From: Diploptera punctata
Lineage: Eukaryota > Arthropoda > Insecta > Blattodea > Blaberidae
Direction: 5' to 3'
DNA: 64,000 bases
Assembly (NCBI GenBank): GCA_030220185.1
Contig: JASPKZ010009899.1
Location: 1 to 64,000, forward strand
Shown: positions 11,601 to 23,600 of the stretch, in pieces
Layout: each line of letters begins with the position of its first letter
How positions within the stretch are numbered: position 1 is the stretch's first letter
The notes under the pieces: model-generated
Databases searched by the model: none
Told to the model about the DNA's origin: nothing
Seen by the model: the letters and a program-made list of their open reading frames with translations, nothing else
Position numbers and translations under genes: made by a program

Positions 11601-14600
11601 GTTACTATGATTGAAATAAGTATATTAAAGTACACAACTAAATTATTGTAATCAAATGGTAAAGAGAAAAATTTATGCCTGAACAGGGAATCGAACCCCG
11701 AACCTTCAGCTTTCCGTGCTGATGCTCTTAACCATTGAGCTAATCCAGGCTTCCTTCCCATCCAAGCATAAATCCTTCCTTTACCTTACTGTCTTGGTCC
11801 CACATTCAAATGCTATGAATCGTCATTCACAAATACACAATGAATGGCTTCTACCTGAAGAAGACATGAAGGGACTCCACATAGCTATAGCATTATTTAT
11901 TAAATTAATATTAAGAAGCTAAAGCTGTTACTATGATTGAAATAAATATATTAAAGTACACAACTAAATAATTGTAATCAAATGGTAAGCGAAAAATTTA
12001 TACCAGAACCGGGAATCGAACTCCGAACCTTCAGCTTTCCGTGCTGATGCTCTTAACCATTGAGCTAATCCAGGCTTCCTTCCCATCCAAGCATAAATCC
12101 TTCCTTTACCTTACTGTCTTGGTCCCACATTCAAATGCTATGAATCATCATTCACAAATACACAATGAATGACTTCTACCTGAAGAAGACATGAAGGGAC
12201 TCCACATAGCTATAGCATTATTTATTAAATTAATATTAAGAAGCTAAAGCTGTTACTATGATTGAAATAAATATATTAAAGTACACAACTAAATTATTGT
12301 AATCAAATGGTAAAGAGAAAAATTTATGCCTGAACCGGGAATCGAACCCTGAACCTTCAGCTTTCCGTACTGATGCTCTTAACCATTGAGCTAATCCAGG
12401 CTTCCTTCCCATCCAAGCATAAATCCTTCCTTTACCTTACTGTCTTGGTCCCACATTCAAATGCTATGAATCATCATTCACAAATACACAATGAATGGCT
12501 TCTACCTGAAGAAGACACGAAGGGACTCCACATAGCTATAGCATTATTTATTAAATTAATATTAAGAAGCTAAAGCTGTTACTATGATTGAAATAAGTAT
12601 ATTAAAGTACACAACTAAATTATTGTAATCAAATGGTAAAGAGAAAAATTTATGCCTGAACCGGGAATCAAACCTCGAACCTTCAGCTTTCCGTACTGAT
12701 GCTCTTAACCATTGAGCTAATCCAGGCTTCCTTCGCATCCAGCATAAATCCATCCCAGTATGAAACCCGAATCACATAGAGTACAGTGAGTGGCATTAGA
12801 AAGTAAGTAATGATTAAAATGTATTAGCTTCAGCATAGGGATGTATAGAGAGGTTATGTTCTTCAAGACCACAAATCCACGGGTGTAGTAGTGCATGAAA
12901 TTGTTATTTTGTATAATAACTAGAGCCCAAATTTGTATGCAAAATAAGGTACTAAATATGCATGCAAATATGCATGAAAAATGTAGAAAATATGCATCCT
13001 AAGTATGCAAAAACAAATTGTAATAAAATCAAATAAATTATTTGCTTTGTGGGTAATCTTATCTTATTCCTGGCTGTTACAGTAGATAAGGAAGGTTTTC
13101 ATGAGGTTTTTTGTGTGAAGAAGGGTTTATACAATGAAAATGTTCTTTCTACATCACGTGATGTCACAGGTGCATGTGAAAAACACCACAGTTCTTCTTC
13201 AATGAATTCCTCTTTAGTTACAGTTTTTTCACTATCACCAGAAGAGAGCATTTTGCTAATTTGACAAATTCTATTGTAGCCATAATTTTATTCAATACTT
13301 CACTAAACTTATCAAATGCGATTTTAACAATACCGTAATATTATTTCTCGAGGCCCATGGGTATTCCCCTCTTACGAAGATGTATATGTATATATATATA
13401 TATATAATATATTATTTTATACCCGTTACGCTTATATCCCATGGATTACAGAGACTGTTAATTTAAAAAAATTAATAATTAATCAATTACTAGTAATTAG
13501 CTGAAGGGAAAATTATATTTAATACCACATTTAGGAACAAAATATGCATTTATGCATTAAAAATCTAAAATGAGCATTTTCCTCTGGGATATGCATTTCT
13601 ATGCATTATCAAATACTGCTCAAATTGTCTGTGAAGGACAACTTAACATGTAAATCATTTCTGCATAACTTTTAATGCATAAAGAAATCATGCATTTCGC
13701 ATACAAATCAGGGCTCTAATAATAATTGAAGAAAAGACCATTGAGAATGCCTATTTATAACAAGGACAACATCTGGGTTGATTTAGGACAACTATTTATC
13801 AGAAATATGAACTACTCATAGATTCAATTGGGTGCGGATAATGACCAATGGAGGTCCTTTGCTAATGCAGAATTGAACCTATGAGCTCATTAAGCCATCG
13901 AATTAGTTGAGTCTGCGTAGACCTCACTTGCACTGAAAGGAAATTATTTATGGTATAGACAGGAATTAAACCTGTGTTCCTGGAATTCCAATCAGACACA
14001 CTAACTATGGCTGTCTTAAAGTACATTTCTTGGTATATTTATGTCACTTACACTACACACAAATTTGAGAAAAAACTGCTTAGGATACATTTTTTTTTAC
14101 CAAAGAGAGACATTCAGGTGGATGGAAAAAACTATATATTAGTGGCGTAAATTAACTTTAGAGGAAATCAGATATAATAAGAACAGTTAACTCTCATAGA
14201 CAACGATGGACAGGACATGTAGCACGAATGTGGAATGAAATGGGGGAATGGAAATTTGTAGGAAAATAAAGAGTAGGTAAGCCAAGATAAGGTGGGAAAA
14301 TAACATTAGCTATCATTTGAGGAGGTGAATTATATGGGAATGATTGAAAAATATTGGCTTGAGGTAGAGATGTATGGAGAAGTTTTTTTCCACACGATCA
14401 TAAACCTCTGGGTTTGATAGTACCAGTTATTTACACTGTCCACAAGCACTTAAACATGCTTATCCTTCACTCCTCTTGATAAACAATACAAGTTTATTAT
14501 GATGATCTTGTAGAAGATTTCTGGACTGTTGGCCATGGTCTTGAGGCTTGTAGATCCCCGACGTTTCACCAGAGACTGCATCTGGCATCCTCAAGGGTTG

Positions 14601-17600
14601 TCTTGAGACTGGCAATTTTGTCGACTACCTGCCCTATTTATACATTTATCTGCACAGAGAATACATCGTGGATAAATGTATAAATAGGGTAGGTAGTCGA
14701 CAAAATTGCCAATCTCAAGACAACCGTCGAGGATGCCGAATGCAGTCTCTGGCAAAACGTCGGGGAACTACAAGCCTCAAGACCACGGCCAACAGCCCAG
14801 AAATCTTCTACAAGATCATCATAATAACTCCAGCCGTGAAAGCCTAAGTCAATATAGTACAAGTTTACTTCATCTTCATTAAATAATATGCCATAGTGAA
14901 AATGTACTACATTAACACCATCTATCTGCCTAGTGTGAAATCCAAAGCACAAAAAGTGCTGTATGGTCGCACACACGCCATAGTATTTAGTCAGTTTATA
15001 AAATAGTGATTTTGTTTTTTCAGGACAATTGTAGCTTGAGTCATCTCGTAATGTCTTGTAATCATCCACTATATGCAAAACTAATAGACTTCCTATTGGA
15101 CGGTTTGTCACGCAATACTTCTACGTCCACCACTAGAACTTACATTCAGTGTATTGCAGCCATCTGGTGAGTATGTTACATTCTGCAGAAAACTTTTATA
15201 TTGATTGTTTTTTTTTTGTCTGGGTGTCACCGTGTCCAAGAGATTTTAATTAACATTTGTGTTGTCATGTCATGGCATTCTTCAGAGATACTGGAAATTA
15301 AATCAAATGTATAAATCTACTCTTGGTTTCCATTCAGCCAAAACAAACCACAAGATTTTATTTGATGAAATGTCAATCCTTTTCAAAGTGAAAAAATAAA
15401 GACATCGCTGGGTTAGAGAACTGATAGAAATTAAAAATAAACTGAACAATTTCAATAGAGGCAAAGGTTTTATTCTATAAAATATTAGGAAATATTTCCT
15501 ACATTTGCAGTTCTCTACAAGGTTTGGAACTGGAAACAGATAACAAACTCAGGCCAAGATGCACCAAAAAATACAGCCAATCAGATAAGAGCATTTGAGG
15601 CAACATAATATGAATTGTTCAGAGCACAAGTAGATGAAATTCAAAATCTGTGTTAGGCATATTTCATGAAAAACAGAAAAGAACCAGTGTTAAATTAATT
15701 TACTTTGCTACCAGCCTCATGCCTTGTAGTCAGAGCTCTGACTACAGTTTATGAGGTCCTAGATTCATTTCCTGATCAGACCACAAGAATTTTTCCTGTG
15801 ATAGCCCATGGTCTAGTTTTTAAGATAAGTTTAGTTCAAGGACTCTACTGGTGCTTCATTATCATTTGAGGTGTTTCGTAAAAGAAGGGTGAGCCTGCCA
15901 AGATACAGGTACATGTGGCAGGTTTGCCCTTGGGGTGTTTAGAACACCTCATTTATCACCCATCATACCATTGGTAACATAATGCCATCTTCTGGCTACC
16001 CCAACCACAGAAGTGGGTTAAAATTCTGCCAATGCCAGGAGAGAATCCCAGAAATGTCATAAGACAATTTGGATTTTATGAACTGATTACAATGATGAGG
16101 TTTAGGATGTGTTCAAGGATAATAGACACAAATGATAGACTGGCAATGTCCTCTCTCATAGCACAGGATGTATGAAATCTTCTTTTTCTTCCTCCTCTTC
16201 AATTTCATGGAGTTAGATCTATTGACCTGTTGAGATTAAGTTCTGCCATCTGGAAACCAGGTGAACCACACTTCTATGTTCTGTTTGTTTGTAGTTCATT
16301 AGAATACATTTGAACTTGGATATCTCAAACTGTTTTTGGACAGACATAATGCTGAGTTATTGAAAAATCAAGGTGTAAAAGTACAAAAGTTACTGCAGGT
16401 ACTGTATGTACTGTAATTAAAAATGAGATTTTTCAATTTCTATTTAGTAAACTACTACACTCTTATGTAGGGTGTCCATTCGTCCCGTTTTTCCCCAGGA
16501 CAGTCCTGTTTTTTTGGAAAATGTCCCCACTGTCTCGAAAGTTTTCTTGGGGATGCTCAAATGTCCTGCTTTTGGGATGATGCCTTGTCAATGTATTTAT
16601 GAATGGCGACTTCCGTTTTGTTCTTAACTATGTAATTATAAATATGAATGTTAGTAACTATGTAATTATAAATATGAATGTTAGAAAGTGCCAGTTGTAT
16701 GACCACGATGCACTATGGTCAAATGAAAAAAACTGAATGAAAGTTGAAACTGTAAAGGTATTGCTTATGGTAAAAACACATTTTAACGATGTATCATGTT
16801 CATAAGAATTAAATTAATCTGTGATTATTTCATACCTCATACTTCTATATAAGTATGAGGTAAGAAATAATCACAATTAATTTAATTCTTATGAATTTGA
16901 ACCTCATAATGTTAAAAATTCCCAAATTTAATATATTTTGTAGATTTTTGTTTAATGTTTTCTGTTTGTAATAAAAATTATACATTTTTTTCAAATTCCA
17001 ATCTTGTTTCATGGAAGTAAATCATCTTTGAATTTTTTTCAGTCGACAAGCTGGACATCGTTTTGGTGAACACATTGAACGAGTTATGCCTCTGATAGTT
17101 CAGTATAGTCGTGAAGAAGATGATGAACTAAGAGAGTATTGCCTCCAAGCTTTTGAAGCATTCGTACATCGCTGTCCAAAAGAAATTACTCCTCATATCA
17201 GTACAGTAAGTTTACACAGTAAATAACAATAATAATTAATTATTAAATTAATATTAAGAAACTAAAGCTGTTACTATGATTGAAATAAGTATATTAAAGT
17301 ACACAACTAAATTATTGTAATCAAATGGTAAAGAGAAAAATTATGCCTGAACCGGGAATCGAACCCCGAACCTTCAGCTTTCCGTGCTGTTGCTCTTAAC
17401 CATTGAGCTAATCCAGGCTTCCTTCCCATCCAAGCATAAATCCTTCCTTTACCTTATTGTCTTGGTCCCACATTCAAATGCTATGAATCATCATTCACAA
17501 ATACACAATGGCTTCTACCTGAAGAAGACATGAAGGGACTCCACATGTTCCTCTTGAAAATTGCAGTTCCCATGTTTAAGAAACATAAACTATGAGGTAA

Positions 17601-20600
17601 GATAAAAAATGACTCATTCATTAATTGAATGCTTTAAAAAATTCACTTACAATGGATTCCTTTCCATGTGGATGTAGAAAGGAATCAAAAGGCTGATACC
17701 CTAGCAAAAAAATTGTAGTTAAATAATTCCACATACATCATGTATGAACATAAAAAAAATATAAATAACTTGTAAAAATCGAATCACACATTTTTGGAAA
17801 GCAGCCTACAATTTGCAAAAGACAAAATTGGAATGGAATACTGGATAAATGGGAAGAACTAGAAGCAAAAACCAGAAGAGGCTCTATAGTATTATTCAAA
17901 ATGAATCCGGGTTATAATTGCCTAGCCAGCCATCTAAAACATTTTAACATTTCACAATCTGTCAACTACATTATCTGCAATTAAAGCTTTATCATAGATA
18001 GTGAACATCTGAAAATGTACAGAAAGCTCAATTTGGATGACAAAGAGAACAACATTGTACAGATATATCGAGAAGTCAAGAGGCTATTGATCTAAACTCA
18101 GCCCATAATTGTACTACCATCACATTCATCACTTCCATTGCCACTATTGCTACTATCATCATCACTCCAGGGATTAGGCAATTGCCCGTTCCGACTTCAT
18201 AATGCATCAGCCCAACGTCTTCTAGGTCTTCCAACATCACGTCTTCCTCTTGCTTGATAATTTCTTGCTAACAATGGATATCTCTCCTTACTCATTCCAT
18301 CCATATGATCAATCCATTTCTGTCTGTAGTTCGTGACCTATATCCAATAAAGGCTGTACTTTCAATTCTTCTCTTATATCCTCATTTCTTATTCTATCAA
18401 GTCTTGTACATCCTTTTACTTGTCTTAGGAACCTCATCTCCGCCGTCTGTATTCTTTCCTTCTGTTTTTTCATTGGAGCCCAAGTTTCACATCCATTCAA
18501 TTTGTGGGAACCGCCATAACCATTATACATTTTATCTTGGTTTCTTTTCTAATTTTATTTTTGAATGTTCTCTGTATTGTTCCACACACCATCTGAAATT
18601 TATTTATTTTGGAGTTAATATCTCTTTCCACATTGTAACCAACATCACAGCCCAAATATTTGAAAACTAGACACTGTTCTATATTAAGTTATGTAGATAG
18701 GAAATAACACTATGAGGTTCTTTAATATTGTTTATTTTTTATCATTTCACTCACCTCATACTTCATGAAGTATGAGGTGAGTGAAATGATAAAAAATAAA
18801 CAATACCTGTTCTATACATTGATTTTCTAAATAATTTTGGATCTCACTGGATCTCTTCCTCTAAAAGCCATGATTATTATTGCTACTATATTCCTCAATT
18901 AAAAAATAATTAAACTTTCTTATTGATAGTCTTGGTCGCAGACGTTTGCTATATGTTACTTAGTAATTTTTTAAAGTGTTAATTCCTAAAAAAAAAGTTT
19001 AATCTGCTATATGAGTTAAATGTAAATTAAAATATTACAGGAATGTTTTAATCACAAATTAGTAGGAAGAAACACTATAAGGTATTTTATCAAAGAAATT
19101 GAATGTTATTTACATCTCACCTCATAATAAATAATTGGTCTGATAAGAATCAAATGAATCGTGAATTCTTTTACTTCATACTTCTATGTTTTTTTTAAAA
19201 CACAGCACCGCAGTATCAGCGACCATCGTCAACACTCATCAGCTTTTTTTCAATTGACAGTCATAAAACAGCTGATGATGGTTGACGATGGTCGCCGATA
19301 CTGCGGTGCTGTGTTTAAAAAATAGAAGAATGAGGTAAAGAAGAATTCACGATTCATTTGATTCTTATCAATAAAACCTCATAATGTTAAAAATTCCCAA
19401 ATTTATTATATATAAAAGTTTGGTCTGTATTATTCATACCTCATATAGTTGTTTCTATTAAGAATATGTTTTTAAAGCAATGTTTGCTCCATGTTCAGTT
19501 GGTACAGACTGATTTTTCCCAAGTTGTCAAGCCATGGATCTCGACTCTGCTCCCTCTTATTTATCAAACTTATTATTAAGTAAAACCTCATAATGTTACT
19601 TTCTATTGTATTTTCAAACCTTAATTCATATTTTGCTCTCAGTGGGAAATGTTTTGAAGGACATTTCCTTCAATTTCAACCAAAAACTGACTGTTGGAAA
19701 TGATGGTTGAAGCCTTGTTTGCAGAGGATAGTAAAACACGACCCAGGCAAAAAAGCAAAATATGAGGTGAGGTATATAAATGATTCACTTTCTTTGATTA
19801 AATGTTTGTTTACAGATTAACGGAACTTTGTTACCATATATAACTTATGATCCAAACTATAACTACGATGACGAAGGAGATGATTGGAGAAGATGGAATA
19901 GTGATGGAAACAGAGAGTGAAGGTGATGATGATGATAATGATGAATATTCTGATGATGATGATATGAGTTGGAAAGTACGTCGCTTGCTGCTAATGTCTG
20001 GAGGCAGTGATAGCAACCTACATGAGCTCTATGTGATTTATAGAACTGTATCACAGCTCTCATGCTAGGTTTAAAGGTAAGTGATGTTATATGTAAAATT
20101 CGTGCAGTCGGATTGCAACTAAATATATTTTTTATTACCCACCATCATATCCTTTTTCTTCTATACTGAAGTTTCGGAGATTATCTCATCTACAAAGTAG
20201 CCTCTGGTCGACTTGTGTATGTTGTTTCTTGGCGGTTTCCTTCTATCGGTGACCGATGAACCTCTGATCAGGTCAAAATTTGGGGGGAGTTTCAAAATTC
20301 ATGAGTTGTCTTTTGTTTGTGGATATGGATTTTCCAGACTGTGCGTTCCTTTGTTTATCTGTTGTTTGATTAGGCTAGCTTCGTATCAATTAAATGTTTT
20401 TCAGACCAAGCATGGGCTGGCTACTGCTGACTTGTCCACTTCATCCTTTTTAACATTTCTAAGGTGTTCTTCAATCTATGTTTTTAAATTTCTTTTGTTT
20501 TTCCTATATAGATTTTGTCGCACTCTTGACATGTGAGAAGAATATAAATCAGGAATATATCAAATCAATGTCAAGATTGCGACAAAATCTATATAGGAAA

Positions 20601-23600
20601 ACAAAAAAGAATTTAAAAACTAGATTGAAGGAAACACTTAGAAATGTAAAAAAGGGTGAAGTGGACAAGTCAGCAGTTAGCAGCCCATGCTTGGTCTGAA
20701 AAACATTTAATTGATACAGAAGCATCTAGCCTAATCAAACAAACAGATAAACTAAAAAAAACTCACAGTCTGGGAAAAAAATCCATATCCCAAAAAACCA
20801 AAAAAAGACAAAACTCATGAATTTTGAAACTCCCGTAAATTTTGACCTGATCCAGAGGTTCATCGGTCCACCGATTGAAGGAAACCGCCAAGAAACGACA
20901 ATAACACCGGTCGACCAGGGCTACTGACGATGGAGATAAACTCCGAAACTGCAGAGTATAGAAGAAAAAGAGATATGAGGTGAGGTAATAAAAAACATTA
21001 ATTTAATTATTTAAATTTAAATTAAACTAAAAAGTTTTGAAAATAGGAATCTAAGGGATGAGAAAGAAGAAAAGAGGAAGCTATCAAATGAGGAGCTCCT
21101 TAATTTATGTTATTGTCCTAATATGTGTGTTTTCTAATGCCACCCACTATACTTTACATGCTTCGTGTTCCATGCTGAGCGGGATAGATGGCATTAATGT
21201 GGTCTATTTTTCAGTTTATGTGCCATTTTGGCAGATCACTTATGGTATGATGTATTCTTATATTGTGTACAGAGAAGAGTGTAGAATGATGTTGTTTATG
21301 TCCTTGTGTAGTGTAAAGTGTTTTGTATGAGGGATGAACATGAAGACAAGGGAGAAGGTGGAAATCCAGTGCCAGCACATAGCCTACTCCTATCGAAAAG
21401 CACAAGGGAGTCACCAGGCTTAACGTCTCTATCCGATGGACGAATCGCTACCAACCTACCACATACCTTCTCAACAAATGTATTGTGGAGAGATCTGCAA
21501 ATTAATGCAAGAAATTGTGCACAATCTAGTGATTAAAAATTGTTCAGCATCATCTCTCCTGGCCCCAAAGTTGAAAATTCTGCAATTAAATTAATTTAAC
21601 AGTTAAAATTTTAAACTCTGCTGGGTATCGAACTTGGACCCTCTAGTCAGGAAGCAGGCAAGCAAGATTGTATAGGAGTGAGAAAAATTTACATTTAAAG
21701 TGAGATGCCTAAGTAGTTTGAGTTCTCTTGGAGAAAGAAGTTTCTTTATGAATATTTTAAGAGAAAATTTTACTCCTAAACTTGGATTGAACTCAAGGTT
21801 TCTGGTTCTACATACCAGAGCACCAAACCACTGTGCTACAATGCAGTAACATTCCATTGATCATTTAATAATAAATTAATGTACTCATGAAAAGGCACAC
21901 TACTAATTGCTGTAATTTCATACCTGCTTTGGGGTCTTGGGATAGGTGAATATCGTGTTACCTAATTAACTGGTATTAATTTGTGCTTGGTGATAATAAG
22001 CACCTCATGGCTGCATATACACTGAGTTTATTTTTCACACCACAAAAAAACAGCTATAGAGGGAGAAAAGAAAATATTTGCAAGGGCACGTTGAATATTA
22101 AAAAAAAACAATTAACCCCTACATTAATGTATGTGATCCTATTTTATAATCAAAATTTTGTTTAAAACAGTGCACAAATTATATAAGTAAATATGGTAAT
22201 TAGCATGACAATTTAATATAATAAATTTGGGAGTTTTAACATTATGAGGATTTCTTAATAAGAATCAAATGAATTGTGAATTATTTTTACCTCATATATA
22301 TGTTTTTTTTAACACAGCACCACAGTATCATAAAAACATCTTTTCCATTGTCACAATTCAGAGTCGTGAAAACAGCTGATGGAAAAGATGTTTTTTCTGA
22401 TACTGCAGTGCTGTATTAAAAAAACATATATATGAGGTAAGTGGAATTCATGATTCATTTGATTCTTATTAAGGATGACAATATTGGGACATCCGGGTCC
22501 GCCCTGCTGGCTCAGGTGGTAAGAAAAATTAATGCCTGAATCAGGATTTGAACCCTTGACCTCTAACATATAAATGTTAGCATGCTATCGACTGCACTAT
22601 TCAGACATCTTGTTGCAAACAAATTTTTTTTATTTGTTATACTATTCCCTTTTTCGTTCGAGGCAGATAGCCATTGCTAACAGTGCCATCTAGATGGCTT
22701 CTAAATCAAGAAAACATATTGAGATTTTTTACATTATCATTATAGCAGTAATGCTTATATTTTGATGTTTCTAATACAAATTCTAACATTCTCGATGATG
22801 GACAATTATTACTTTGAAAAGGAAAATTGTCTGTTTCGGAAGTATATTCACTTAAGTTATGTAGATAGGAAATAACACTATGAGGTTTTTTATATTGTTT
22901 ATTTTTTATTTCACTCACCTCATACTTCATAACTCCTAGCATACCCAGGGTTTCGTCACATCCTTTGTGAAAACATCATCAAATTAGCACCGAAAAATGA
23001 TTACAGCTTAGGTAATTTAATAAAAACTAACAAAAATGAAAAGATTGAAGACTGCAAAAAATCGGGAATTTATCAAATTAATTGTAAAGATTGTGAAAAG
23101 ATATACATAGGAAAAACAAAAAGTAATCTAAATACAAGATTAAAGGAACACCTCAGAAATGTTAAAAATGGAGAAACCGAAAAATCTGCAATAGCTGCAC
23201 ACGCCTGGTCAGAAAAACATAGAATAAAAACCAAAACAAAATTACTTAAACAATTGGAAAAACCGAAGGAACTCACAATTTGGGAAAAAATTTACATATG
23301 CAAGAATGAAAATACAACTATGAATTTTGAAATACCCGGTTGTAAGGAAAGAGGACTGATTTGGAAGTTCGTCGGTCAGCCATCAGATGGCGTGGAGGTC
23401 AGTCTGCAGGATAGAAGGCAGCCGGACGTCAGTTGTGAACGTGACACAGCATTGAGAATGTCACAAAGGATGTGATGAAACCCTGGGTATTCTAGGAGTT
23501 ATGAAGTATGAGGTGAAAAAATAAACAGTATATTCACTTATTTATTTAACTTTCACAGGGAAAGAACACTATGAGGTTTAATTTAAGATTAAATTATGTT

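Noticed and set aside
11579..12757. CRISPR-like array
   Set aside because: Units are 326 bp with no short repeat/spacer alternation, and the host is an animal.
14638..15111. 157-codon minus-strand frame
   Set aside because: It crosses a PLE palindrome, a SINE fragment and the reverse of exon C; composite by chance.
19831..20063. Ser-rich and His-rich frames on the minus strand
   Set aside because: They are the reverse of the CAND1 acidic exon E.
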